Below are positions 26,468-35,181 of a stretch of 64,000 bases of DNA, piece by piece (position 1 is the first letter of the stretch; each line of letters starts with the position of its first letter). The DNA lies in NCBI GenBank assembly GCA_944386805.1, contig CALXCO010000006.1, positions 26,176-90,175 of the forward strand, written 5' to 3'. The position numbers and the translations under genes are program-made. The DNA is from an uncultured Clostridia bacterium (lineage in GTDB: Bacteria > Bacillota > Clostridia > Oscillospirales > Ruminococcaceae). The notes beneath the pieces are model-generated. The model was not told the DNA's origin. It saw only the letters and a program-made list of their open reading frames with translations, and ran no database searches.

Positions 26468-27145
26468 TTAGACAGAGGTTTTCGGGAGGTGGTCGGTGAT
26501 GATCTTCTGAATCAATGCAATCGATTCAGCAAAGGTCAGTTCCGAAGTATCGGCAACAATTGCGTCTTCTGCCTGTTTAAGGGGAGAGAGCTCCCGATGG
26601 GTGTCGGCATAATCCCGCTTTTCAACGTCCGCCAGCACCTTTTCAAAGGTTGTGTCTTCTCCTTTGGCGATCAGTTCCTTAAACCGACGTTTTGCCCTGA
26701 CCGCTGCCGAGGCGGTCAGGAAGATTTTGACGTCTGCATCAGGCAGGACGACCGTCCCGATATCCCGTCCATCCATAATCACATTATTCTCACGCGCAAG
26801 ACGGCGTTGTAATTCCAGCAGATAGGCCCGTACACAGCTGTGTGCCGATACGCCGGACGCAGCCATTGAGACTTCCGGGGTACGGATCAGATCTGTTACA
26901 TTTTCTCCCTGTAAAAACATCTGCTGGACGCCATCCTGATATCCCATATCGACTTTCAGTTCCGGCAAAAGAGCCTGCACCTGTTCCGCATTTTTAGGGT
27001 CGCAGTGGTGGCGGAGCACATAAAGTGCAATCGTCCGGTAGAGTGCACCGGTGTCCACATACAAATAACCGAACGCACCGGCTACTGTGCGGGAGATGGT
27101 GCTTTTACCTGCCCCGGAAGGGCCGTCAATCGCAATAGAAATCAT
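26468..27145 (-). CDS. cmk: Cytidylate kinase
   Basis: 225 residues. It phosphorylates CMP/dCMP using ATP. The P-loop is IAIDGPSGAGKST at the N-terminus, DGRDIGTVV is the CMP-binding segment and the lid region KRRFKEL follows. Size and motifs are standard. It lies 26 nt downstream of tmcAL and 40 nt upstream of plsC on the same strand. Confidence 0.96.
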   Translation of the reverse strand: MISIAIDGPSGAGKSTISRTVAGAFGYLYVDTGALYRTIALYVLRHHCDPKNAEQVQALLPELKVDMGYQDGVQQMFLQGENVTDLIRTPEVSMAASGVSAHSCVRAYLLELQRRLARENNVIMDGRDIGTVVLPDADVKIFLTASAAVRAKRRFKELIAKGEDTTFEKVLADVEKRDYADTHRELSPLKQAEDAIVADTSELTFAESIALIQKIITDHLPKTSV

Positions 27146-27171
27146 GTTGAAAAATCCTTTCTGTTCTGTCT

Positions 27172-28407
27172 TTATTGCAGCGGGACAGTAGTCCCGTTAT
27201 CTTCTGTAAAATTAAGTTTGTTCCCGGCGTAGGGGACAATTTTGGGGTATTCGGTAACCTGTGCCACCTCAGGGCAGCAGAGGTTGAACAGCATGGTCGC
27301 CCGTTTTTCCACTTCGGCGTAAACGGGGAATTCCCGTTCGAGATCTGCCATCGAGTGGAAAATCGGCAGGGAAGCCGATTTTTTCATCTGCCGCAGTAGT
27401 TCCCGTCCGACTGTCTGATTAAAATCCAACACCCGCAGATAAGGCGGCGCGGTCATCGTCAGCTGACGGGTATTGCCGAGCATCAGATTCCAGACAATCC
27501 GTCGCAGTCTGGATAAGGTATAGCGCTTTGTTTTGACCATATCCAGTAATTTGGAAAGTGAGCGGGCAGTTTTGGCTGCCGTCAGGAACCGATTTTCCAA
27601 CCCTTCGGAGATATCCGGCAATATTTTCAGTTCATCAGCAGTTGCAGTTTGCAGCCGGTAGAGGATGGCACGTTCCATTCTGGCCGGGTCGGTGTTGGCA
27701 CTGCCCTGTTTTAGTACATGGGTAAAAATTTCCAGTGCAGCCGGTGGAATGTATTCTCCGGCAGTGGACGCTTCTTCCGATGCGTACAGACTGCGCAGGA
27801 ATGATGCACTGGCGGTCTGACCTTCGGTCTGACTGCTGTCATGCGCTGCACCCTGCCGTCGGACGGTAAAAAACTCCATCGGATGGGTTAGCCCGGCATT
27901 CGCTTTCAGGTATTCAATTGCCAGAATATTGTTTGGACTGTGCAGCAGGTCTGCGACCCGATCACCGTACAGTCCACGGACAGCTTGTTCTCTTGCCGCG
28001 GCGTACGTGATGCCGGTTTTCAGCAAACCGGTAATTGCCGGAGAACATTCCGCCTGTCGAACGGCATCTGCTGCCTGTTGGAGCAGATGCGCGTCTCCTG
28101 CTTCACTGCCGCAGGAAATCATGTCGACACATCCGCAACCTGCCAGTATCTGTACTGCGCCTGCTGCAAACCGCTCGGCCGGTGCCGACGCCCATACCGC
28201 AGGCAGCTCCAGCACCAGATCAGCACCCGACAGCACGGCTGCCCTTGCCCGGTCCCATTTGGAAAAAAATGCAGGACCGCCTCGCTGGACCGCATTGCCG
28301 CTCATGACGACAACCAGCCCATCGGCATATTTGCGTGTCTGGGTGATATGATAAAAGTGTCCGGTATGCAGCGGATTATATTCTGCAACGATTCCGGCAG
28401 CAGACAT
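27172..28407 (-). CDS. tmcAL: tRNA(Met) cytidine acetate ligase
   Basis: 411 residues. The enzyme makes N4-acetylcytidine at the wobble base of elongator tRNA-Met from acetate and ATP. The nucleotidyltransferase-type HxGH motif appears in GIVAEYNPLHTGHFYHI at the N-terminus, followed by MSGNAVQRGGPA. It is 23 nt downstream of a YheO-like regulator gene and leads into cmk. The link to acetate is interesting beside ackA but common in Firmicutes. Confidence 0.93.
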   Translation of the reverse strand: MSAAGIVAEYNPLHTGHFYHITQTRKYADGLVVVMSGNAVQRGGPAFFSKWDRARAAVLSGADLVLELPAVWASAPAERFAAGAVQILAGCGCVDMISCGSEAGDAHLLQQAADAVRQAECSPAITGLLKTGITYAAAREQAVRGLYGDRVADLLHSPNNILAIEYLKANAGLTHPMEFFTVRRQGAAHDSSQTEGQTASASFLRSLYASEEASTAGEYIPPAALEIFTHVLKQGSANTDPARMERAILYRLQTATADELKILPDISEGLENRFLTAAKTARSLSKLLDMVKTKRYTLSRLRRIVWNLMLGNTRQLTMTAPPYLRVLDFNQTVGRELLRQMKKSASLPIFHSMADLEREFPVYAEVEKRATMLFNLCCPEVAQVTEYPKIVPYAGNKLNFTEDNGTTVPLQ

Positions 28408-28430
28408 GGCCTTCCTCCTTACGGCAGCGG

Positions 28431-29057
28431 TTATTCTTCCGTCTGCCCCATTTTCAGATAGTTATAAATCGTATAGCGGGAAACCCCCAGTTTTTCGGAG
28501 ATAAAGGGAACCGCTTTCTGGTAATCAAATGCGTGCTGGCGCTGCAGCAGCTGAATCAGCATGACCCGGTCCGCTTTTTTCATCTGTTCCGGCGGGACCC
28601 CGATTTCCCGCAGACAGCTGTCAAAAATTTCTTCCAGCCGAACCTGTTTTGCCGAGTCAAAAGCCGAATCCAGATAATTGTCAATTTGCAGCTGTTCTGC
28701 CAGGTATTCGGCATAGGCGGAAGACTGGGTGACGTCCAGATTGATTCCCAGTCCCAGACAATAGCCGTCTCCATGTACAATCATCGTGGAACTTTTGATT
28801 TTCTGGGTTCCCCGTACCACCATCATATTGACCCAGTTTTGCTGCAACAGCTTGGGGTCGATTTCATCCTGCTGATTGCCGAAGATATCCTCTGTCGAGC
28901 CAATATGGCGTCCGGTCACATGTCCGTTGAAGATGGCGAGGATAGGGTGTCCCGGTCCGGTCAGGTCCTGTATCAATGTTTCACAGCTGCGTCCGAAAGT
29001 TTTGGCGATTCCTTCCGCCAGACTGGTCAGCAGCTGCAGCATTGCCTGTTTGTCCAT
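28431..29057 (-). CDS. YheO-like PAS / helix-turn-helix regulator
   Basis: 208 residues. The N-terminal 120 residues match the YheO-like PAS domain (LIQDLTGPGHPILAIFNGHV, GLGINLDVT), and the C-terminus is a helix-turn-helix of the associated type (SEKLGVSRYTIYNYLK). Such proteins often sit beside genes of amino-acid or 2-oxo/2-hydroxy-acid metabolism. Here it is divergent from an ornithine cyclodeaminase-like and a D-2-hydroxyacid dehydrogenase gene, making these its probable targets; a perfect 18-bp palindrome lies at the ocd promoter. It is also the first gene before tmcAL, so it may be co-transcribed with housekeeping genes. Confidence 0.85.
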   Translation of the reverse strand: MDKQAMLQLLTSLAEGIAKTFGRSCETLIQDLTGPGHPILAIFNGHVTGRHIGSTEDIFGNQQDEIDPKLLQQNWVNMMVVRGTQKIKSSTMIVHGDGYCLGLGINLDVTQSSAYAEYLAEQLQIDNYLDSAFDSAKQVRLEEIFDSCLREIGVPPEQMKKADRVMLIQLLQRQHAFDYQKAVPFISEKLGVSRYTIYNYLKMGQTEE

Positions 29058-29234
29058 CCTGTTGTTTATCCTTTCTGGTGCGGCCGGGTCCGGGTACTGG
29101 CACAGCGGAGCAGCCGGTGATAAAAAGTCCTGAAGTTATTATACCGCCGAAAAGGGTATTTTTCAACCGAACGGTGAAATTTGTCTTTCACTTCGGTACA
29201 AACATGACAATGTGTAAAAATTTTCCGCAGATAT

Positions 29235-29263
29235 TTGACATCTTGTGGCATCGCTGTTATACT
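29235..29263 (+). promoter_or_regulatory. Promoter of the ocd-like gene
   Basis: TTGACA and TATACT separated by 17 bp. Confidence 0.85.
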
Positions 29264-29275
29264 GAAATCAGTTGT

Positions 29276-29293
29276 TGTCCGAACATTCGGACA
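29276..29293. promoter_or_regulatory. Perfect 18-bp palindromic operator candidate
   Basis: TGTCCGAA-CA-TTCGGACA lies a few bases after the expected start of the ocd-like transcript, a repressor or roadblock position. The divergent YheO-like regulator is the nearest candidate to bind it. Confidence 0.65.
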
Positions 29294-29348
29294 GGAGATA
29301 AACCGGTGCTGAAGATTCGGCACGGCAGTTTGAAAGGGAGTCGGAATC

Positions 29349-30293
29349 ATGATCGTTGTGGAAGCAAAAGAGGCCAGGGAAAAACTGGATATGGCGACCT
29401 GTATCGGGTTGATGCGGGAAGGACTGTCCGCTTTGGAAAATGGAAGCGCAATGCAGCCGCTGAGAAGCGTCAATAAGCTTCCGCATGGAAATCTGTTCGG
29501 ATTTATGCCGGCCTATCTGGGAGATGGCGATTATTTTGGCGCAAAGGTGATTACAGCGTTTCACGCCAATGCCGGCACCGAATATCCGTCTCATATGGGC
29601 TATGTCATGATCTTTGAATCGGTTCATGGCAGTTTTGTCGGCATGGCGGACTGCGGCGTCATCACCGAGATTCGCACCGGTGCGGTATCGGGCGTTGCGA
29701 CCGATCTGCTGGCCGTGAAGAACCCGAAGAAACTGGCGCTGATCGGCGCCGGTGCACAGGCAAGAAGCCATCTGGCTGCAATGCTGACAGTACGTCCCGG
29801 TTTGCAGCAGGTTTCGGTTTATGATATTCGTCCGGAAGCAGCGGAAAAATTCGCAGCCGAGTCGCAGGAAAAATATCATATTCCGGTGCAGGTTTGCCCC
29901 GATGTCGAAACGGCTGTGCGGGATGCGGATATCATCTGTACACTGACTCCTTCCAAAGACCCGTATCTGAAACTGGAATGGGTCAAAAAAGGCGCCCATA
30001 TCAATGCAGTCGGCACCTTCAGCCCGGTCACCCGTGAAGTCACTTCCGAACTGGTTGCTGCTTCCAGACTGTATGCAGACCAGATTGAAGCGATGGAAAA
30101 GGAAGCGGGTGAATACCTGATTCCGTTGTCCGAAGGGCTGATTACCCGCGAGCATATCCGGGGTTCGATTGGCGGACTGCTGACCGGTAAGGCGGAAGGC
30201 CGGACTTCGGACGAGGATATCACCCTGTTTGATGCGCTGGGACTGGCGGTCGAGGATGTCATCTGCGGTCGTTATCTGGTCTGCGGACGTTAA
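29349..30293 (+). CDS. Ornithine cyclodeaminase/mu-crystallin family protein
   Basis: 314 residues. NAD(P)-dependent fold with the Rossmann motif LALIGAGAQARSHL (about residues 127-140), substrate-side residues in FGAKVITAFHANAG and the conserved AVGTFSPVTREV. Family members are ornithine cyclodeaminases, alanine dehydrogenases or ketimine reductases; the true substrate cannot be read from sequence. GGGAG lies before the ATG. A terminator-like hairpin and then a D-2-hydroxyacid dehydrogenase follow. The divergent YheO-like gene is the likely regulator. Confidence 0.88.
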   Translation: MIVVEAKEAREKLDMATCIGLMREGLSALENGSAMQPLRSVNKLPHGNLFGFMPAYLGDGDYFGAKVITAFHANAGTEYPSHMGYVMIFESVHGSFVGMADCGVITEIRTGAVSGVATDLLAVKNPKKLALIGAGAQARSHLAAMLTVRPGLQQVSVYDIRPEAAEKFAAESQEKYHIPVQVCPDVETAVRDADIICTLTPSKDPYLKLEWVKKGAHINAVGTFSPVTREVTSELVAASRLYADQIEAMEKEAGEYLIPLSEGLITREHIRGSIGGLLTGKAEGRTSDEDITLFDALGLAVEDVICGRYLVCGR

Positions 30294-30332
30294 ACAACAG
30301 ACAGCAAATACCGACAGAAAGGCGGGATGGAT

Positions 30333-30398
30333 ATGCGTGAACGATTCAACAAAAAACAAGATAGTCCGGATGGCGTATCCATCCAAAACAAACGATAG
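30333..30398 (+). CDS. Possible 21-codon ORF between ocd and the dehydrogenase
   Basis: ATG at 30333 (or 30327) with AAAGG upstream encodes about 21 residues (MRERFNKKQDSP... ending QNKR). The same DNA forms a stem: GGATGGATA (30326-30334) pairs with TATCCATCC downstream, enclosing the start codon. It ends just before a terminator. It may be a small peptide gene or merely a structured spacer. Confidence 0.25.
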   Translation: MRERFNKKQDSPDGVSIQNKR

Positions 30399-30402
30399 AT
30401 TG

Positions 30403-30430
30403 AGCGGCGGAATTTTCCGCCGCTTTTTCT
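30403..30430 (+). terminator. Terminator after the ocd-like gene
   Basis: AGCGGCGGAA pairs with TTCCGCCGCT, followed by TTTTTCTTTT. Confidence 0.85.
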
Positions 30431-30491
30431 TTTATACGCTAAAGGATAAAATCCAAAAAGTATTACGATTTTCAGCAAAGGAGAAGGGAAA

Positions 30492-31475
30492 ATGAAATTT
30501 TGTGTTTATGAGGTGCGGGAGGACGAACGTCAGATGCTGGAAACACTCCGGCAGAAATATGACCTGGAACTGGTCATAACAGAACAGGATTTGAATGAGG
30601 AAACCTTGCAGCTGGCAGAAGGGTGCGACGGTGTTTCGACGCTGGGACATTCTCAGATGACCCGGAACCTGCTGGAAAAGCTGGCTGCAATGGGAATCCA
30701 TTCCTATTCCTGCCGGTGCATTGGGGTCAATCATATCGACTTGCAGGCAGCACATGAACTGAAAATCCGTGTTTCCAATGCCAACTATTCTCCTTATGGC
30801 GTCGCGGATTATACCGTCATGCTGATGTTAATGCTGATTCGGCGGTACAAACCGGCTCTGTGGCGTCAGCAGGTCAACGATTATTCGCTTGGCGGGCTGA
30901 TGGGCAGAGAAATGCGTGGAATGACGGTCGGCATTATTGGCACCGGACGGATTGGCTGTGCAGTCATGCAGAACCTGTCCGGATTTGGATGCAAGCTTCT
31001 GTGCAATAGTCACCGGGAAAGACCGGAGGCTGCCCGGCTGGGCGAGTATGTCAGCTTGGATGAGATTTTTACCCGCTGTGACATGATTTCCCTCCATACC
31101 CCGCTATTGGACTCCACTCGCCATCTGGTCAACGAGCGCACCCTGTCGCTGATGAAACCGAACGCCATGATTGTCAACTGTGCACGCGGCGAGCTGATGG
31201 ATATTCAGGCGGTGACCCGTGCCATTGAAAACCGGAAGATCGGCGGTGTTGCGATGGATGTATTTGAAAAAGAAAACGGCATCTACCATCATGACTGCCG
31301 GACAGACATCCTGAAAAACCGGGATATGGCGTATCTGCGGCAGTTTCCGAACGTCATCATGACCCAGCATATGGCCTTTTATACGGCAGAAGCAGTTGAC
31401 AGCATGGTGATCTGTGGAATTGAAAGTCTGGTAGCATTTGCGCAGGGAAAGCAGTATCCCTGTGAAATTGTCTGA
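30492..31475 (+). CDS. D-2-hydroxyacid dehydrogenase (D-lactate dehydrogenase type)
   Basis: 327 residues. The NAD-binding motif is VGIIGTGRIG (about residues 147-156), with the catalytic Arg in NCARGELMD, Glu in DVFEKE and His in MTQHMAF. The pattern is that of VanH/LdhA-type D-lactate dehydrogenases, reducing a 2-oxo acid. GGAGAAGGG precedes the ATG. It follows the ocd-like gene across a terminator, so readthrough or a separate start is needed. VanH-like specificity is possible, but no VanA-type ligase is in view. Confidence 0.88.
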   Translation: MKFCVYEVREDERQMLETLRQKYDLELVITEQDLNEETLQLAEGCDGVSTLGHSQMTRNLLEKLAAMGIHSYSCRCIGVNHIDLQAAHELKIRVSNANYSPYGVADYTVMLMLMLIRRYKPALWRQQVNDYSLGGLMGREMRGMTVGIIGTGRIGCAVMQNLSGFGCKLLCNSHRERPEAARLGEYVSLDEIFTRCDMISLHTPLLDSTRHLVNERTLSLMKPNAMIVNCARGELMDIQAVTRAIENRKIGGVAMDVFEKENGIYHHDCRTDILKNRDMAYLRQFPNVIMTQHMAFYTAEAVDSMVICGIESLVAFAQGKQYPCEIV

Positions 31476-31531
31476 AATTTCATATAAATAATGCGCTTGG
31501 TTGTGCAGAAAACAGAAAAAGTTTTGATCTC

Positions 31532-31562
31532 TTGACCTGGAGTGTACTTCAGCGTGTATACT
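31532..31562 (+). promoter_or_regulatory. MerR-type promoter of the ABC importer
   Basis: TTGACC and TATACT are 19 bp apart, too long for normal open-complex formation but diagnostic of MerR-family activation. Within the spacer CTGGAGT-GT-ACTTCAG is an inverted repeat with one mismatch, like the NmlR/AdhR class of operators. No merR gene lies nearby. Confidence 0.75.
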
Positions 31563-31682
31563 ATACACCGTACCAAAACGTTTTTATGATCTTTAAATGG
31601 GGCGCAGGAAGCGTCTTTTCCGGTTGAAGCCGGTGGAATAGCAAACACGTATTGGATAAACAAAAGAGATATTGCAGACCCG

Positions 31683-31726
31683 AAGGCTGTTTTTTTCGCC
31701 AGAATGGCGAAGAAAGCAGCCTTTTT
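31683..31726 (+). terminator. Intrinsic terminator in the ABC importer leader (attenuator)
   Basis: AAGGCTG..CGCC pairs with GGCG..CAGCCTT (31683-31722, with G-U pairs in the T-rich part), followed by TTTTTA. It lies between the promoter and the first gene, so readthrough must be controlled. The preceding 120 nt contain two more stems (GGCGC/GCGTC and CCGG/CCGG near 31598-31630). Confidence 0.75.
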
Positions 31727-31755
31727 ATATGTTCATATACGAAAGGAAAAGATTG

Positions 31756-32742
31756 ATGGAAAACAGGCTGTCCGGCGTGAAACGGTATTTTACGCGCCAT
31801 TTTGTTCAAAGACGGCTGGCAGAGCTGATATTTGTCCTGCTGGGGGTAACGTTTTTGACCTTTATCATCACATCCGCAGCGCCAAGCGACGCGGCGGAGA
31901 TGTATTTTTTGTCGCATGGGATTACCCCCAGTGAAACCCTGCTGGAGCAGACCCGGCAGGAGATGGGATTAAATGCGCCGGTGCTGGTCCGGTATGTTCG
32001 GTGGCTGGGAGAAGCGTTGACCGGCAATCTTGGAGAGTCCTATCAGTTTGGCGAGAGCGTTTTTGCCCAGCTTTCCCGCAAGCTTCCGGCTACTGTACAA
32101 CTTGCGGGAGGTGCACTGGTGGTTACAGTGGCGGTATCGTTCCCGTTGGGAATTGCAGCGGCTGTCAGAAAAAACAAACTGGCTGACTGGTTGATACGAC
32201 TGATATCGTTTGTCGGGATTTCACTGCCCAATTTCTGGCTGGCACTGATTTTATTGTATTATTTTGGCGTCGTACTCAAATGGTTCCCGGTAATCAGTGC
32301 CGGTGACCTGAAAAGTATGGTCCTTCCGGTCATGACACTGGCAATACCACTCTGCTGCAGTTATGTCCGGCAGATACGGACGGCCGTTCTGGAAGAGCTT
32401 GGACGGGAATATGTCACCGGCGCACGTGCCAGAGGTATTCCCGAATGGCGGATTATGGCCGGGCATGTCCTGCCGGGAGCGCTGACGCCAATTGTCACGA
32501 TGATCTGTCTGTCAATTGGAAGCCTGTTAGGCGGCGCGGCAATTGTCGAAACGATTTTCGGCTGGCCGGGCATTGGCAGTATGGTCGTCGACGCAATTCG
32601 GGTCAGGGATTACCCGGTTATACAGGGATATGTGATCTGGATGGCGGTCATATATCTTGGGGTCAGTCTGCTGGGGGATATTGCCTGCCGGCTGCTGGAC
32701 CCGCAGCTCAGGCGCAGGAAAGGGGCAACAGCGGATGCATAA
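31756..32742 (+). CDS. Peptide/nickel-type ABC transporter permease (DppB/NikB family)
   Basis: 328 residues with about six membrane segments. The N-terminal RRLAELIFVLLGVTFLTFI is the usual start of DppB/NikB permeases, and the EAA-type loop YVTGARARGIPEWRIMAGHV contacts the ATPase. The start at 31756 is chosen for GAAAGG upstream. It forms a five-gene unit (permease, permease, binding protein, two ATPases). Substrate is not clear: peptides, nickel or other chelates are all possible for this family. Confidence 0.9.
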   Translation: MENRLSGVKRYFTRHFVQRRLAELIFVLLGVTFLTFIITSAAPSDAAEMYFLSHGITPSETLLEQTRQEMGLNAPVLVRYVRWLGEALTGNLGESYQFGESVFAQLSRKLPATVQLAGGALVVTVAVSFPLGIAAAVRKNKLADWLIRLISFVGISLPNFWLALILLYYFGVVLKWFPVISAGDLKSMVLPVMTLAIPLCCSYVRQIRTAVLEELGREYVTGARARGIPEWRIMAGHVLPGALTPIVTMICLSIGSLLGGAAIVETIFGWPGIGSMVVDAIRVRDYPVIQGYVIWMAVIYLGVSLLGDIACRLLDPQLRRRKGATADA

Positions 32743-33553
32743 AAGTAAAAACAAAGCAGCCATCCGGCTGGGAATCTTTTCGGTGATGGCACTTTTATTG
32801 ATTGGGATTGCGGTCTGTGGTTCACTGCTCGCACCCTATGACCCGCTTGCATCGGATTATACCATCCCCCTTTCTCCGCCGGATGCCCTTCATCTGTGTG
32901 GAACCGACAAACTGGGACGGGACGTCCTGTCCCGTATTCTCTGTGGAGCGGGCAGCTCCTTTTTTCTGACCTTTGTAATGGCGGCACTGGTTACAGTCAT
33001 TGGAACAGTGGTCGGAATGGTGGCCGGGTATGCCGGCGGTCTGACGGACAGCATTTTGATGCGGTGCATGGATATCCTGCTCGCATTTCCTGGTTCAGTC
33101 TTTGCGATTGCAGTGACCGGTATTATCGGTGTGGGGATATTCAATACCGTGGCAGCGCTGGCGCTGGTCTGGTGGACAAAGTACGCAAGGCTGGTGCGGA
33201 GTATGACAGTCTCATTGAAAGATCGGGATTTTGTATGGCAGGCGCGGTTTGGCGGTGCGAGTGAAAGCAAAATCCTGCTGTGCTGTATCCTGCCGGAAGT
33301 TCTGCCGCAGGTGGTGACGATGGCGGCAATGGATATCGGTAATATGATGATTTCACTGGCCGGATTGTCTTTTCTGGGACTTGCGTCCCAGCCACCTGCG
33401 CCGGAATGGGGATATATGCTGTACGAGAGCCGCCAGTATATGCAGACAGCACCCTGGATGATGATCTTTCCGGGAATTGCACTGTTGGTCACTGTGATGG
33501 TCTTTAATCTGCTGGGAGACAGCGTGCGGGACGTCCTTGACCCCAAAAACTAA
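32735..33553 (+). CDS. Peptide/nickel-type ABC transporter permease (DppC/NikC family)
   Basis: 272 residues. A TM-rich permease with the N-terminal OppC-like region (APYDPLASDY, GTDKLGRDVLSRIL) typical of DppC/NikC and the EAA loop around FVWQARFGGASESKI. It overlaps the first permease gene by 8 bp, so translation is coupled. It pairs with the preceding gene to form the membrane channel. Confidence 0.92.
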   Translation: MHKSKNKAAIRLGIFSVMALLLIGIAVCGSLLAPYDPLASDYTIPLSPPDALHLCGTDKLGRDVLSRILCGAGSSFFLTFVMAALVTVIGTVVGMVAGYAGGLTDSILMRCMDILLAFPGSVFAIAVTGIIGVGIFNTVAALALVWWTKYARLVRSMTVSLKDRDFVWQARFGGASESKILLCCILPEVLPQVVTMAAMDIGNMMISLAGLSFLGLASQPPAPEWGYMLYESRQYMQTAPWMMIFPGIALLVTVMVFNLLGDSVRDVLDPKN

Positions 33554-33591
33554 AAATACAGAATATAGTTTTCAGACAGGAGATAAAAAAT

Positions 33592-35181
33592 ATGTTGAAA
33601 CGATGGAAAAGAGTTGCAGCTGGAATCTTTTGTGCCGGATTGGCCGCGGGAATACTGGGCGGATGCAGTACCGCTGCAAAAAATGAATCGGATGAAAGTA
33701 CTTCTTCTGGCACGTCGTCAAATGAAGCATCTCAGCAGACTGCCGGTCATCTGAATGTCGCGATGTTTTGGGTCAGCACCAGCCTTGACCCGGCGGACGG
33801 ATACGATGGTTGGGTACTTTCGAGAATTGGTGCCGGTGAGACGCTGGTAAAGCTGGATGAAAACGCACAGGCAGTGCCCTGCCTTGCCGAGAGCTGGGAA
33901 CAAACGGACGAGAATACCTGGGTTTTCCAGATCAGAGAGGGCGTTACCTTTTCAAACGGCAGCCCGGTCGATGCACAGGCCTGCATGAATGCCATCCAGC
34001 GTGCCTTTGACCTCAACTCCCGTGCAGGTGAATATTTTCAGCTGGAATCGATGGAAGCCGACGGACAGACACTTACCATTCATACCGCTGAACCGACAGG
34101 CGCAATTGTCAACAATCTCTGTGAGCCGTTGTTTACAATCGTGGATACCAGCGTCGATGAACAGACGATGGATACCGCGCCGATCTGTACTGGTCCCTAT
34201 GTGGTCGACAGCTTTTCTCCCGAAACAGAAGTCGCACTGGTGCGCAATGAACAGTATTGGGGCGGTACGCCCGGACTGGAGAGCATTTCAATATTTTCGG
34301 TGCCTGATTCCGACAGCCGGGTACTGGCGATGCAGTCAGGGGAAGCCGACCTGACGACCACGATTGACAACACCAATCTTGCCCTGTTTTCGGACGAAAG
34401 CCAGTACACCGTGTACGAGACAATCGGTCCCCGAACCAACGTTGTATACTATAACAATGCCCGCCCATTGCTGAACGAAAAGGAGTTTCGGCAGGCAATT
34501 TCACTGGCGGTGGATAAAGATACCTATGCCGGACTGATCGGGTGTGCACCCGCAACCGGGTTGTATTCGACTGCGCTGGTCTGCGGACAGGACGTAACCG
34601 ACCCGTATCCGTATGACCCGGAACAGGCCGGGCAATTGTTGGACAGCCTTGGATATCTGGATACCGACGGCGATGGCCTCAGAGAAGCAAACGGAGAGAA
34701 TATTCAGCTGCAATATTATATTGCAGCTGACCACGGTTCGGCGGACTCTGCAATTATTGCTCAGGCGATGCAGTCGGATTTGAAGAAGGTGGGCATTGAT
34801 GTCCAGCTGATTCAGACCGAGAATATGTCGGATGTCCGCGCATCGGGCAATTATGATTTCTGTTCTGCCAACGATTCCACCGCGCCGACTGCCGATCCGG
34901 AGATTTTTCTTGTCCAGCATTATATGAGCGGCGGCAGCAGCAACTATCAGAACTACTCCAATTCGGAAGTTGACCAGCTGATTGAAACGCTGGTCGGGAC
35001 CTTCGACCCTGACCAGCGTCAGCAGCAGGCACGGGACATCTCCCAGATGATTTTGGACGATGCCGGAAGCCTGTATATCGGCTATATTTACGGAAATACC
35101 GTGACATCCTCCCGTGTCAGCGGTGCAGCACAGTTCCCCATCGACTACTATATTATTACAAGGGACATTACCATCCAATGA
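33592..35181 (+). CDS. ABC transporter substrate-binding lipoprotein (peptide/nickel family)
   Basis: 529 residues, an SBP family 5 protein anchored outside the membrane. The signal peptide ends in the lipobox LGGC at about residue 24, followed by a Ser/Thr/Glu-rich linker. The fold shows the usual motifs LAESWEQTDENTWVFQIREG and the late LQYYIAADHGSADSAIIAQAM. Family members bind peptides, nickel complexes or other small ligands. The permease genes are upstream and the ATPases downstream; the stop overlaps the next start by 4 bp. Confidence 0.92.
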   Translation: MLKRWKRVAAGIFCAGLAAGILGGCSTAAKNESDESTSSGTSSNEASQQTAGHLNVAMFWVSTSLDPADGYDGWVLSRIGAGETLVKLDENAQAVPCLAESWEQTDENTWVFQIREGVTFSNGSPVDAQACMNAIQRAFDLNSRAGEYFQLESMEADGQTLTIHTAEPTGAIVNNLCEPLFTIVDTSVDEQTMDTAPICTGPYVVDSFSPETEVALVRNEQYWGGTPGLESISIFSVPDSDSRVLAMQSGEADLTTTIDNTNLALFSDESQYTVYETIGPRTNVVYYNNARPLLNEKEFRQAISLAVDKDTYAGLIGCAPATGLYSTALVCGQDVTDPYPYDPEQAGQLLDSLGYLDTDGDGLREANGENIQLQYYIAADHGSADSAIIAQAMQSDLKKVGIDVQLIQTENMSDVRASGNYDFCSANDSTAPTADPEIFLVQHYMSGGSSNYQNYSNSEVDQLIETLVGTFDPDQRQQQARDISQMILDDAGSLYIGYIYGNTVTSSRVSGAAQFPIDYYIITRDITIQ

